Source: Cliona cf. orientalis (lineage: Eukaryota; Porifera; Demospongiae; Clionaida; Clionaidae). From it: a stretch of DNA of 64,000 nt. A program made the translations under genes and the position numbers. Numbering within the stretch: the stretch's first letter is position 1; every line of letters starts with the position of its first letter. The stretch spans positions 1,509,501 through 1,573,500 of the forward strand of contig OZ005699.1 in NCBI GenBank assembly GCA_963930775.1. The letters are read 5' to 3'. Under the pieces are notes generated by a model. It made no database searches and had not been told where the DNA came from. It saw only the letters and a list, made by a program, of their open reading frames with translations. Below are positions 1-53,799 of the stretch, in pieces.

Positions 1-1061
1 CAAATTATTGCGAATGGTAGGTCTGAGTGCAGAAATTATAGAGCAGCTGTTCTGGCAGTCTTGGCACCATTAGCACGAGCCAGTCTGGAAACGAGAATTC
101 CATGAATCATGAGCATACAATCTCTGTCCCTCACAGAAGTCACTTATCGTATGCAATATTACACAATAACATCATGCGAGTTACATTAGACAATATCATG
201 GAAATTAAGCAAGGCCGTCCATACAACAATTTTAATTTGTTTCCAGGAACTTTGTACTTGTATACCCCATGTATAAATAATTAATCATAGTGGGTATATT
301 ATTATGGCTGAACAAAAGAAGCTTCTACAGTTTGAAAGTTGTCCCCAACCAGCATTACAGATATGATTATAGGATTACTAGCCCTATCACCTCCATAATA
401 ACAAGAACAGATGACTCTGCACAACATTTCGCTCTTTGGGCTTCTTCAGGTGCAAAATAACACGAACACAAAACTAACCGGATATCAAGGTTACAGGTGG
501 CCCCTTATTTCAGTCCTCAAACTCACCTTGGGATTCTCAGTGCTAGTTATTGAAGTATCTTACGATGTAAAAGGACCAACTAGGGTAGGGGAGAGCTAGC
601 CATGTAGCTATGTAAACACTGATTATGGTTCAGCTGCTAATCAGTGGGTTGTAACGTACTGCTGAGATATTTATATATTTTGGGGGACAGAATGTGTATA
701 TACCTTTGTTATAAAAATTGTATAAGAGCTGCTCTAAATCTCATAACTTACCAAGCAAAGTTAATAATTAATAGTTTCTCAGGCCCGCCCACATCAGATT
801 CAAGACTTTTTTTTACACGTGAGCAATCACGTGATAATTAACAGACAAAATAAATGGAATACAAGTAGAGAATTCACGAAACTGTTTTCTGTCATCTCGA
901 GTCTGTTTGGTTGATAGCTATCTCACAACTGAAATCTCCGTGGAAGTGGTATTTAGAAATGGTCCTACAGATGTTTATGTAAAAGTAGGAAAATTGCCAC
1001 GATTCTATCATAAGAATTAAGATATTATGTGACTTCTCCCGGATCCCTTGGGTTAATCATG
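1..1061. other. Upstream flank, no gene recognised
   Basis: I see no convincing exon here. The fusion gene downstream needs a first exon (signal peptide plus the first propeller strand, ending in phase AG|gt). None of the open frames in this stretch has the expected hydrophobic leader followed by an FGYS-like motif. An open frame without ATG at about 845-1020 contains RNGPTDVYVKVG, which faintly recalls the NSGPS motif of the alpha calf domains, but it has no convincing splice sites. Confidence 0.4.
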
Positions 1062-2365
1062 GGGTGTATCTATTCACTGGACTGCCAGTGGACCACTGGA
1101 CTGGACTATTGGTCTGGTACTGGACTCACCTTTGATCCCAAAAATGGCACAAATCAGTGCTCAAGTTAGCTAGCTCTCTATAGTTGTGTTGTTTTGAGGG
1201 TTTAGTACTCTTGTAAGCCAGTCTTTCTGTTTTCGCCACAATGGTCTGATTCAGGATATTTTGACCTCTGTAGTTGCCTTGTTAATATAGTAACTGTGTA
1301 GCTATGATGAAAACCAGCTGTGTTCAGTGACAACAAGAGTATATAATAATATTATATACTCTTGGTGACAATTAGCTGTACATGTAGGGACATGGATAAA
1401 TCAACATTCAATCTAAGGATCATCAATCAAACCAGCTGGTAGTGAACAAGTCCCCCCACTATATAGCTGGGGTTTGAGCCTCCTCTGTCACTAGATTTCC
1501 TATATATGCTTGCCAAATGATCCCAGATGCAGATACATGTAGGAAACTTGTACCAACTCCATACCTTGACACTCGAGATTATTAATACACTAGAGCTCCT
1601 TGTCAGCAAGAAATAATCACTATAGGAGATATACGTAGCTATTACCTTTAGCATGATGAGTGTATACCCATGTTGTAGCTATTTCAGCTACATTCAGAAA
1701 TTCAACCAGTTGGTGTACTGCTACTTAGTACAGCACAAATACAGGCTAGGAAAGGAGTAAAACTATGCATTGTCTTAAATAGCTAAGATCAGTGGCATCT
1801 CTAGGTAGTCGTTTAACCGGGTGCAAGTTATTGAAAGTAACTGCACAGGTGGATGCACACAGCTAGCGGAAGTGTATTTACAGTATACATATGACATTGT
1901 AGCAAGAGTATGTAGTATTAGGTACTATTCCATGTATGTAGACAGTCTTAGTCTATGTACATGTAGTGACATATAGCTACATGATACGTTACATTACGTA
2001 ATTACGTAGTGAAATATGCACTGTGACAGGCTATAGGTAAACAGAACTACACATATCATGCAAGGTGCATGGATTGAACCCATATTGGCTAAGATAGCTA
2101 GCTACTAGGCTGAACAGCTTGAAAATAGCTACTATGACTGATTTTTACCTGCCTGACATGAATGCTTGATCTCAAGCAAGCATAAAATCTGTGTCTTCTC
2201 GACCAGAGAAGGGATCCGACAGCATTCTAGGATTGCCCAATAAGTGCAAAATTACAGATTTTAGTTAATATTTTGGGGTCAAAGGTAAGTCCAGTAGACC
2301 AGTCCAGTAGTCTAGTCCAGTAGTCCAGTCCATTGGTCCAGTCCAGTGAATAGATAGCTACATCT
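1062..2365. repeat. Large inverted-repeat element, probably a non-autonomous DNA transposon
   Basis: The two ends are imperfect inverted repeats of about 80-95 bp, near 1064-1143 and 2270-2363. Both are built from CCAGT/ACTGG-rich units (TATTCACTGGACTG on the left, CAGTCCA...TCCAGTGAATA on the right) and both contain a CACCTTTGATCCCA-like inner segment. The interior has no coding potential that I can see. Similar sequence (ATGTGACTTCT...) flanks both ends, so the exact boundaries are uncertain. The element fills much of the space where the first exon of the fusion gene would be expected. Confidence 0.6.
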
Positions 2366-2683
2366 TTAATCATGGGGAGATTTTATGTGACTTCTGCCAT
2401 GATCTACATGTAATCATGGCAGGATATTAGGTCACATATAAAGTATTCCTGATTTACGAACACAATAATCAGGGGGCAATTTATGTATGACCTCTGACCT
2501 CACATAAAACCTCCCCAGATATATACAATACACTGGTTTCTCTCTCCCTCTCTCTATAATATTATTACATATCGATAGTCTCAACACTCTCTCTCCCCCC
2601 TCCCTCTCTCCTCTCCCTCCCTCCCTCTCCCTCTCTCTCTCTCCCTCTCTCTTCCTCTCCCCCTTCTCTCTCTGCTCCTGCAG

Positions 2684-16411
<13,728 letters not shown>

Positions 16412-16418
<7 letters not shown>

Positions 16419-17346
16419 AGTCTGGTTAATAGGTGCATGCGCTTATCACTCTCAGTACGGTGATAAGTTAATCTTCTGTTTCTCGTTCCCGCCTGCATGT
16501 ACATCAAACCCCCTGTGTGTAGTTTTGATATTCAGATTTCGGCTGGATGACATCATCAAGTCATAACTAATTAATTAATAATTAACCATTCAGAGGGTGT
16601 GGTCTCATCATTAGTCGCTCGAGGCCAGAGTGGATGCTCTATAAATGTAGAAAATCGATTGAATGCTCAGCCTCTACTAACAGTATTGGTTAGCAAAGAT
16701 CATCAGTAACTGCTGTGATACTGGAAATGGAGCAGATATAATATATATTGTTAGAGTTGCCGTTTCAACTTGTTAGCAATTAATGGGGGTGTGGCTAGGG
16801 GTGTGGTATCAAATATCAAAGTCATCTGTGTCCCTTATGTGCTTTGGAGTATCCTACAGGACGAGAAACAGAATATTTAATTTGTGTGGCCTAATGAAAC
16901 ATGCGCCTATTAGACAATGTGCGCTTAACAGAGAGTGAAGTCTTGGCCCCACCCACTGCCAGCACATTCAAGCACTCAACCATAAAGCTAGCAAGTTATG
17001 AATAATCATAGCGATTGTTGGAATAAGCTCTGTTCATGGGAGTATGATCGGAAGCCATCGCTGGAAGAAAACGGTGGAAAAATAGCCGTCTTCTTTGGCA
17101 AGACTTGCTTCGAAGTCAAGGTCAAGAGTCCAAACCCATCACAGTGGAACATCGCAGTATTGATCTCATGCAGCTGGCTATGATAAATTAGTTCTAGCCA
17201 TGTAGAGCATGGAATATTCTTGATCGAATGATGAATATTTAATGCTCAGGTCGTTTTAATTGGGTGCATGGGCATACTTAACAACAGGAAGGAAGCATGC
17301 GCTTAATGAGCATGACATTGTGCGCTTATTAACCAGACTTTACGGT
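16412..17346. mobile_element. MITE that abuts and probably terminates the fusion gene
   Basis: The left end ACCGTAGAGTCTGGTTAATA is the inverted repeat of the right end TTAACCAGACTTTACGGTA. The interior carries GCGCATGCGCTTAT-like motifs. A related copy lies at 48349-48877. The left end begins 24 bp after the donor-like site of the last beta exon, and the in-frame TAG at 16416-16418 falls inside its terminal repeat. Confidence 0.8.
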
Positions 17347-17411
17347 ACCATAGTATTGTGCACATATAATTAGACATATTATTATTATATATAATATTAT
17401 TATTATTGTAG

Positions 17412-17867
17412 GTGAGACCATACCCTCCTCGGATGGTACTTGGAGTAAGAGTCATGAAATGTGCTTGATCAGCACATTTTCAGAATAATATCTATGACAT
17501 TGTGTACATGACAAATGGACAAGGACACCAAATACACTTAAACGTTCAGGAAAATGTGCTGATCATGCAAGCACATTAATTTTCGTGACTCTTACATCAA
17601 GTACCAACTCCATATTGTTGCAAACGTGAAATTCAAGTATATGCATGTATTCACATTCAATTTTCCAGCATCTGATTAATCTTATTAATTACTATTGTAT
17701 TTTTATGATAATTAGTGTCATTTCATTGTTATAAATCAAATCTAGTATATATGTTTTACATGTGAGATGGTATAATAATATTGGATGCATGCCGCTAAAC
17801 CTATTATGAAGTACATACGTCTATAATATTATTATCATCATGTTGTCACATTGGTGTTAACTATTAA
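17412..17867. other. Convergent 3' region between the fusion gene and the beta gene
   Basis: No conserved exon is seen. An acceptor-like TTGTAG at 17406-17411 is followed by a phase-0 open stretch to a TGA at 17466-17468 (begins VRPYPPRM). This could be an alternative short terminal exon for the fusion gene, but it has no homology to EGF repeats. An inverted-repeat element (17433-17608, ends GGTACTTGGAGTAAGAGTCA and TGACTCTTACATCAAGTACC) overlaps it. The stretch must also hold the 3' UTR of the minus-strand beta gene; I saw no clean polyadenylation signal. Confidence 0.45.
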
Positions 17868-20800
17868 TTAAACTGTCGTTGATTTTTCATAGAGCAGATT
17901 TTCAACCGTTTCGCTCTCATGATCACTCTTGCTCAAATTTGCTTTCACTAGACTGCCATCAACATCATCGAAAGGCACTTCGTTCTTAACTTCAGATAAA
18001 GCCGGTTGCCACAAGTACTGATTTTCTAGACCTGAATCGGATTTGTAGGCCACATTCTTATAATCCTTCCGACAACTGGTGTAGAGTGGATTTCGACCCT
18101 GCATGTATTACAATAATGACATCTGAGTCGTGATTGCCATGTGCAATATGCATGTACACTCCCTTATAAATATAGTACTTACTACTCCAAAATCAGCAGT
18201 TTCAAGTTCACTTTTCCATGCATTGTATTCACGGCGATCCTGCATGTATGGGATGCATACAGTTTATCGATGTACATGCGTATAATAATAATATTATTAT
18301 GTATAACGGAATGGTCCATGGATGGACTACGCATGCACATGCAGTACTTATTTTATTGTCACTAGCTAGCCGCTATTATAATATCAGTAAGGAGCTTTGA
18401 TCTTGAGAAAGACTTTTCCAGTGTCCTCCCCCCCCCCCCCCCCCCCCAGTATTGGCATTTTCTTGGTGCATGACTGCCATGCATGAAACTGGATTCAGAG
18501 CTTAAACTGCTACATACTATTAGAGAAACACCTGCATGGAAATATTCCCCATGCACCTCTACAATAGTAATCAATATAATTATAGCTAAGCATACCAGCC
18601 AGAATAGAACCAGTTTGATGGCAACGATTATCAACAGTCCAAGAAGAAGCAGTCCTCCAACGATGATCGCTGCTATTGCCCAAATTGGAAGAGCCAGATT
18701 AGCACCGCCACTGCATACTGCATTAATTGAGAGAATACGTATTTACATCAAACAATAATAGCGACGATTATAACATTGCTTTGTGATGGTTTGTGTAAAA
18801 TTAATAATAATTGCTCTCAGACTGATTTTGTATAATAATAATATTATAGAAGTGCTTGCAATATTATACCTTGTGTCTTTTCAGCTTCAATTTGTTGACC
18901 ACGAGCCACAAAATAGAAGTGTTGACAGTTGCTTGAATCAACAAACGAACACTCTATGGTTTCCAAACCTACCAGGAAGCAATTGACATTTTTGTAGACC
19001 GTTATGCAAATTATGATTGCTATTCTGAGAACATCATGCACAATGATCAGCAGACCAGGCCAGGCTAACACATTATATTTTTAGGCTTATGAAAAGGCGA
19101 TATTATCATAACTTTTTTTATTGCTACTTAAGAGCATATTATTATGCCTCAGCACTCCATCCTATATATGACTGTATGGGTTAAGTAGTATAGTGTGGCC
19201 TAAAGGGACTACAGGCAATCTTGCCTTAATTTATTGAAAGTCATGCACAAGGATGGTACCATTTATGGTGTAATCTGTCATGGTAACTTCTTCGATGAGA
19301 ACCACTGAACAATTCAAGTTGGCACATTCTGATGACGGGAGAAGACTTTTAGCGCACTCCACGCACATACGACCGTCACAATCTAATGGTATGGACCTCT
19401 GCACGTGATATTATACAATATCATAACAATGCATTCGTAACCTAGCCCCTGACCTCCCATGGCCATGGCAGCCCCTCCCACACTAACTCTGCTAATCATT
19501 CGCAACCTCCCATCCATACTGTCCACCAATCGCGATGGCGTACGTACCAGTGTATCACGATCGGGTTGGGATCACATTAGCGTCATTACAGGCCACACTG
19601 TATTATAACAAATCAGTATGCTAGTTCAACTTGCGTATACGTATTGGGATGCAATAGTTATGTAAACAAGAACATAAATGTACGCTTACGGTTGATATGT
19701 TACAAAACTCCCCAGCAAAGTCCACATCACAAAAACACTCGTTGCACAAACAGCGTCCATGGTCGCTGCATATCATCTGTATTGAGATTATAATATTGTT
19801 GAATAGCACATGCATAGTCCTATATTAAAATACTTCTCAGCCATCGTAGGAGCTACATATGCAGGACACAGGCAATATCATGTAATTATGGTAAACTTAT
19901 TATGAATATGAACGATGAATTTGTCATAGCAAGTTTACAAGAGCAGAGCATACTCAGCATGATAATATGGTCATGCATAATCTATTATATAGCATCAGCA
20001 AGCTTATAAGTTTCAACCACTGGACTGAGGCAGCATGTATATACACATAATATAATATAGTTATCACAGCTAAAGCTTACCCCATCTTCAGGGTTGAGGC
20101 AAATCTCGTCCTCTGGTGGACACTCACAGCCAGGGCCTCGATACGGAGCAGCGGAGCCGTCATCCAGTGTGGAAGAACTACAGACACAAACACCGCAGGA
20201 ACACTCTCCTCTACCTGCACATATGACATGCATGATATGCATGGCTTTTTTAATGCACATTATTATTGAAACTGGGAATGGATCTTGGCTAACTGGGGAT
20301 GTGCTGACAATCATGCACAATGTCAATGTCATACAGTCGGTTCAAGCTAGCCTCGAGCTCGATCGTCCCCAGCTAGACCATGCATTCCCATATTATTGAA
20401 ATTGTAGGAGTGGCCTGGGGATGATAAGTACAAGCTAGATACCCGGTATATAAGAGACCAACCGTTGCAGATCTGGCCATTAATAACAGGACAGTTGAAG
20501 TTGTCACACTCGCAGGCCTCTCCATAATACATAGCTCTGCTCACCTACACAATATACACAACAAAGATAAATCATATACGCAACGTATACATGACAAAAA
20601 GATAAAACATATCACATTGTATGATAATAATATATGAAACATCGATGGTTCATACATTTTGAGGCACAATAGCTGGATTTGGTCGGTTACAAATGCAGAC
20701 TCCGCATTCACATAGTCCTCTTCCATTGCACTCACGATTCAGTGGTCCCCATACTCTGCATATCCATGCCAGAATGAAAGGGAATAAAATGATATTATAT

Positions 20801-22009
20801 GAGCCCAATTGAAAGGATTTGTGGATGGTGGGGGTATATAATATACATCTGGATACATAGACAGTTCTTGTTGTCTGGGGTGAGTCTGACATAATATTAT
20901 TTCAGGCGTGAGGCAGGTAGCTACTAAAGGCCTAAGAGAACTGTGACTGAAAGCATGCAGGCTCACTCCAGATCGACTGGAGAACTAACAATTAATAACT
21001 TACGGACAAGGTAAATTGACAGCGACTTCACTTGTACACTGACACTGAGAACCAAACCTATATACACAACCATAATTATTATGCATGAAGAATATTATTT
21101 TGAAGCTGAAATGTTTCATACCTGCGTACTATATTATTATAGCTAATTAACTCTCACATCCACACATGAATAAATGCATACCGGTATTTCCCTATTTATA
21201 GCTGCACTATGAGTCAGTTTTCTCCCCAGTATGCTTTTAATTAGTTAAGCACTTGAATTAGGGTCTTCAATGAAATAATTATTCTCTTTGATTTTGAATA
21301 ATAAAAAGTTTTGATGTGGCTTAAGCTTGGGCTCTTGCCAAAGTACGTACTCTCTCCCACTATGCTGTAAGAGAACTCTAGGGAGAACTCTGATGAGATA
21401 CTCATACGCTGCATGCATGTTAACATACCGTCCAGGTGAGCATTCACATACACCACAAGAAATGTGTCCATTTCCCCTGCACTCAGTACTATTGAGTTCC
21501 TACGAGATAAATCAAATCAACAATATTATTTTTTTCCATTGTGCATAAACATAATATTTTGATTTACAGTTTCGGCTTCACAAGGACAGCTACATAGTGC
21601 AGTAATCCCAACATTGATGCTTCCAAATCCAGGAATATGAATCACAGAGCTTTGAGATTACAATAATTATGGATTATTATTAAAATTAATGATAATTAAT
21701 GGATTATTATACCTGGGATCATTCATGGGTGAACACCTGGTAAGCGTGACCTGAACATCAAATCTGACCGTCTGTCCTAGACGAACTCCACTGCAAATGT
21801 TGTCTTCACTTCTTTGAGCACTTTATAGGAAATATCAAATTTAATTGTCAGTTGCAAGAGATAACTAATTATTAATTTATGTACCCAGCACAACTTGCAT
21901 TGATCCTAAATTCCACACCTTGAGCTGGACTAGGAGCTAATTCAACTGTTTGAGAAGTGGTCTGGATAAAAAAAAATTTAACACATGCCTTCATTATTAT
22001 GTAGGTGCA

Positions 22010-22107
<98 letters not shown>

Positions 22108-25100
22108 CAAGAAGAAGAAGAATTAGAAGAAGAGATTCAGTAAGCTGAGTATACATTATAGCTGTTCTCTATGATATCAAGGAAGTTTTCACTCATAGCA
22201 TTAAGCACTTGAAAATATGCTCCTGGCATCAGATTCACCATTGCCTACATTAATTTAGAGAATATTGAACACTCCATGATTAGCATACTGTGTGTAGTGA
22301 GTACAATAGTCAATACAAGGTATAGTACATTAAGCCCGGTTTAATCTATACCACAGGAAAAGAATATGATACCAACTTTTGAATACCTCGTATGTTGGCT
22401 GAAAAACACTTCTTGAAGCAATAATTAGGATGATGTCATTTTCCCTCAGCATTGCCTGCACTTGGCCTACCGAGGGATAGTCAAACACATCCCACATCTG
22501 ATAGTCTACGGGTAAGCCAGATGAATTCTGTCTTGGAACGTAGCAGTTGCCATCATTTCTTTCGTGTAGTCCACCAAGCTGTATCATGCATGGGCACGAA
22601 CTTAAGATAATTTTATGAAAGAGTACCCACTAAAAAGTATGTATCAGATTCTGGTACCGGTATGAGCCTCTCTCTCTCTCCCCGGCCCTTACCCTTCCAT
22701 CCCCTGTTGTGTGGAATCCTTGATCTGTCATCACCAGGATGAGCTTTCTTGCTGCTTCCCTCCAACCTACAACATCTTTACAGACTGCCACTTGAAGGAG
22801 AGCCTCTAGCATTGCCTCTGGAGCATCGTGATTGTTAACCGTAGATATAGCAGTGATTGAGTTCTGCATAATAAAAATATTATAATAGTGACACTGTATT
22901 TTTAAATTTCCAAAAATAAGCGAGGTTGCTATAATAGCCACGTGGAGCTTGAACCAAGATGGGTACATCACCCACCAAGATTGAGGATAGAGTTGAGGGG
23001 GAATGATTACATGGCCCCAAAAACTTATCGATTCACTTAGTACATAACAGTTAGCTTACACGAAATTTGGTGATGTTGCTTGTGAGAGAGACTACGTGAC
23101 GGTAGCTGTAGTCAGTGCTTTCAATAATCATTTGTGGTAAGACAAGTCTCTCCCTGAAAGTAAAGGGTAATAGGGGCTTCTCATTGAAAGCTCCAAATCC
23201 CAGGTGGAAGTCAGGGGTGATCTCGCCAAGCCGTGTAGCTGTTTGAATAGTATAAACATTAATGATTACCTAGTTCTCCATGGCATTCCGACTTATAAGG
23301 TCGGTTCACAATAGTAATAATAATACAGTCGAGCCTCCGAACAAAGGACACTTTGGGAACGGGCCTCTTGTCCTTTGCTCGGAGGTTGTCCCTATCTCGG
23401 AGGTTCATGAATTTTCAACCCATTTTGATTGTATTATCCTAGTAAATGTACTGAAATGCATGATAAGAGCATAGAGATGATAATCAAGTGGTTGGTATGT
23501 TCTGTTTTCAGTATCAACATAGCACAGGCTGAATTTTTTTGTTTCTGAAGTATTGGCTACTCCAAAATCGTTATCTGGATTCAAGGCTAATTTTATTATC
23601 GCGCATGCAGCATAATATCGCGATCGCCTAGATTGCGACTAAGGTGGGCGTGTCATCGCTAATTTAAGGGCGTGGTTTCCGGATGTCCGCTATTTAGAGG
23701 CAGTTTTGCATTGAAAAGTCACGTTGGGAGCTTGGATCTTGTCCGCTGTCCGGAATCGAGAAGCGTCCGCTTCTCAGAGGTTGCTAATGTACTATAACTA
23801 TGCTAAATTCAATCGGTAACACGGCACTTGTCCGCTGTAGAGAGGTTGTCCGCTTCTCGGAGGGTCCGTTATCAGAGGCTCGACTGTAATATTGAATTAT
23901 TGCACCTTGTGTCACTGCTCAACACACGTTCAACTTGTACGTGTATACGATTGTATGGGCACAATTAATATTAAATTGCTCACTATAAAGATTGTATAAT
24001 AGTCTTCTTTCATTAGAGCTGCACTATGGTGAACTACATCTACTACCCAAGCAAAGGTCACATTTACAGGATAATAGTGCATGCTGTATTATTCAACCTG
24101 CTGGCTTCAACTGATAGTGTTATGAAAATTAATAGCGAGTGCATGGTAAGTACTGTATTGTATATACTTACTGAGATCATCTAAAAGTGTTCTGATCATA
24201 TCCAGATCATCTTGCATGGAGTGAGAGAGGTCCATCAGAATGTACAGGTCCAGGGGGTAGTCAGAATTAGGTGTCACTTGAACAGTGAAACTTTGAGGCT
24301 CACCTGTGATAAAAATTATGAATGACTGTGTACTACATAGCATACATTTACACTGCAGTTTATGCATGTTAACCTACCAACACGTAGAGAAATTTGTACT
24401 GCAGTTGGAGATATTTGCTGTGAGTGAGCCTGCAGCCAGGATAGAGCTATGGCGTCATAATCATGTGGATGCATGACATTAGTTTTGTATACGAGGGAAT
24501 ATTAATTTTATGAAATGATCTCAACAAGATCATTTCACTGAAAAAGCAAGGTAGGGAGTAAAAGTTACACAATGTCATAATATTATTTATAATTGTGGTA
24601 CCATTGTACTTCCGTTGATAAAACCACGTGGATCTTGTATCTCTTCTAGAGAGCAGTTGTTTCGGCTGACTGACTCTCGATCCATGCAATGTGCACCATC
24701 AAAATCCTACAAAAGAAAGAAAGTACGTAGCCTAGTACACTAGAATCAATAAAAATAATATGATGCAGTACATGTAGTGGGTAAGTTTGGTGAGCATTAA
24801 ATTGGCGTAATGGATCTTGGTGGAATTTGATTTGAAAGCCAAGCGTCTTAGGCACACAAGCATTCTTAATTGGTCATCTTTACCCGATATTCGTCAAAAT
24901 TAATAGCCGAATTTTAATATTTTGCATAAGTTTCCCTATATATATTATACAGTATAATGCTTTCCTATGCATAATATACACTATGTTATTGCAAATACAT
25001 GTATTAGTTGCTGAGATGAACAGTTGTGGCATTTGATCATTTATTATTTCACTGTTTATCTTTTGTGAAAGGAAACATTATACAAACTCTTCAAATTTTC

Positions 25101-26094
25101 ATAATAGTGTGTGCCTGAGCACATTCATTAATTGGCTCAAGATATTGAGACTGTATTTGTTATCTTTTATACAAGTTATGACATGACAGCCATGTCTCTA
25201 TTGATTAAATCCAATAATTATGGCTATTTACGAGCGAATGAGGCTAGCTTGATGAAGTACTGAGTCAGTCTATAGCTAATAAAATGTAGCATCCTCATAA
25301 TATTTATATTATGGTCCGGACACTTAGGGAAAGTTATGCATAGCTAAAAGATTAGCTATCCTAAAATATTTGATAGTGGACAACATGTGTAATACACATC
25401 ACCCTCTCTCCCAAAATCATCCCATTCAAATAAGTATGGAGTACACTTCAGCCTCAGAGCAAACACCCGGATTGAAGACTTACTGAGAACCACCATGCAA
25501 ATATACCATCCAGAAACTCTAACCCGACCTTTGAGCTATTCCTGGCGTGGCCTGTGATATGAATTACCGTAACTTCGGGTGAGGGGAATAGTTTGAGTGT
25601 TGGCCCGGGATCACTCATATTAAAAGCCACTAAAAATGACTTACCGGTTGACTGCACCAGACGCAGTTTGGCAAGGTAATACACTCTCTGCAGACTATCT
25701 TCTGGGCACATAGTTGGGCTGCTGTGCTAGTGCCACCATCCATGGTCACCGCGGCTTGACTCTGACCTGAAGCACCGTCTATAGCATAAAATTAAAATTA
25801 CAATGAATATTGGACTGATAAGCTACTGTCTTTAAATTTTGTCCCCTGGGAGAAACTGACTAATTAGCTAGCTAGCCTGCTCACAAGTGGGCGGATACAA
25901 ATCTGATCCGCCAGGCTGAGCTGATTGAGACGAGACCAGCTACGTCTCTTGTCTGTCATTGTGAATCTTTACTTCATGCCATACCATGCTCTGACACTAA
26001 TCTGGCAGCTAGTAATAACGTTAGTTTGCTTACTGTAGAGAGAGAGAATTATGGTTAATACGATCAAGGAGAAGTACCAGCTGTTGGTCGCCAT
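17868..26094 (-). CDS. Integrin beta subunit, complete
   Basis: Twenty-three exons read on the minus strand: 26094-26034, 25778-25645, 24706-24602, 24429-24378, 24303-24172, 23238-23060, 22863-22693, 22578-22387, 22244-22155, 21961-21885, 21820-21713, 21649-21568, 21499-21429, 21057-21004, 20755-20656, 20544-20463, 20214-20081, 19776-19690, 19398-19260, 18968-18870, 18717-18596, 18239-18183, 18098-17868. Phases close to give 852 residues. Order: signal peptide (about 1-21), PSI (CRECITLPNCVWC), hybrid, beta-I with MIDAS DLSHSMQDD and synergy motif NHDAPE, cysteine-rich I-EGF repeats (about 455-640), beta-tail domain, membrane helix (about 724-755) and cytoplasmic tail starting DRREYNAW with NPLY. 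The tail after the helix is about 96 residues, longer than the roughly 47 of canonical subunits. It lacks a second NPxY, having NVAY instead. The product is a type I membrane receptor that would pair with an alpha subunit. Confidence 0.95.
22014..22102. repeat. (GA)n microsatellite
   Basis: A nearly pure GA tract of about 88 bp in the beta-gene intron between exons 22244-22155 and 21961-21885. On the gene strand it reads as (CT)n. Confidence 0.95.
23324..23888. mobile_element. 565-bp MITE, TACAGTCGAGCCTC family, copy 1
   Basis: The termini TACAGTCGAGCCTC and GAGGCTCGACTGTA are perfect inverted repeats. The interior is full of TCCGCTTCTCGGAGG-type motifs. A second copy of the same length lies in opposite orientation at 46246-46810. 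It sits in the beta-gene intron between exons 24303-24172 and 23238-23060. Confidence 0.9.
24776..24955. repeat. Diverged hairpin related to the CGGGTAA MITEs
   Basis: It starts GTGGGTAAGTTTGGTGAGCA, the same as the element at 10537-10731, and ends near CATAAGTTTCCC. It lies in the intron before exon 24706-24602 of the beta gene. Confidence 0.5.
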
Positions 26095-26567
26095 GCCTTG
26101 GTGGTCAGATCACGGAGAGTGATTATTAATTCACGCGTTCGCGCTATGGTTCGCGCAATCGCATTTATAGCAATTTTTAGTGCAAAAAAAGTAGCGAATC
26201 TGCGCAATCAAATAACGTTTTGGAACTGAAACTCCGAAAACCAACGAAGGGCGCTCATCGTGCTTTCGTTCCCGGACGGTTCGGAATCAGATGTCGCGGA
26301 ATGCGAATGTGGATCCCGCTTAGGTGCCGCCAAATTCCTGTGGTTCTTTACGAACTGCATGTGGAATTTTCATCCTGCATGACCATGTTCGGTTGTCGAT
26401 GAGCTCTCCTCGGCCAGTTACAACAGCAAAAGCAGTCAGGCTCCACGATCACCAAGTTGCATCGTTTCATAACAAAAACTAGGAGCCGCGCAGAAGTCGA
26501 AGATATCTTTCTCCGCATCGCCGATTTTCACCGACTCGAAGAGGTTTCTCAGTCTCACCGCGTCTGA
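26095..26567. promoter_or_regulatory. Shared bidirectional promoter region of a divergent beta/alpha pair
   Basis: The start codons of the minus-strand beta gene (26094) and the plus-strand alpha gene (26568) are 473 bp apart, with nothing else recognisable between them. Both 5' UTRs and any promoter must fit here. Its GC content is visibly higher than in the neighbouring introns. The motif TTCGCGC occurs twice near 26138-26157, and a TTTATAG motif lies near 26165. The open frames within are shadows. Joint control of the two integrin chains is inference. Confidence 0.65.
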
Positions 26568-53297
<26,730 letters not shown>

Positions 53298-53799
53298 ACT
53301 AATCCTTCTGTATTCATCCATTGATGGAATGTCAGATTTTATCTCTATACTTTTTTTTTTGAATCACAGACACTCCATACTAGCTTGAAATCTTAAATTA
53401 ATTATGTTATGCTGTGCAAGCTTAGCCTGTGCTATATTATTATTATACAAATGTTACTAATGTCTTGTTATTAATTTTGGTGCAGTATTACTAATAATTA
53501 TTATTAATTTTCTAAAGGATGGTGATAAAAGAATCGGAGAAGCGTTTATATTTGCGATAGACTATAGTACTACTTCTAGTATTTAAGATACAAGGAATAA
53601 TAACAAGTATATAATATCAATCCCTTATAGCGATGCAGGCCACCATACTGTAGCCACGCATGCGTGTATGGTGCCTACAAACACTTCGCGCGAGCGACGT
53701 CACAAACTACTGTGCGCGCATGCGTATAATAATAGTGTTCACGTAATAAAAGTGTGGCTCGGCTCAAACGACCAGACCAGGTGAAATTCGAGCAGGAGA
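53298..53799. promoter_or_regulatory. Intergenic region: 3' end of alpha 1 and promoter of alpha 2
   Basis: The first half is AT-rich, consistent with the 3' UTR of alpha 1. The last 170 bp are GC-rich and contain NRF1-like palindromes (GCATGCGT at about 53658 and GCGCGCATGCGTA at about 53715), a GACGTCA element near 53697 and a TAATAAAAG TATA-like box near 53744, about 50 bp before the start codon. The motif GCGCATGCGTA recurs ahead of alpha 3. Functional roles are inferred from motif similarity only. Confidence 0.5.

Noticed and set aside
845-1020. Open stretch with a calf-like RNGPTDVYVKV motif
   Set aside because: Short, lacks clear splice sites, and no neighbouring calf exons are present. 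Treated as chance resemblance.
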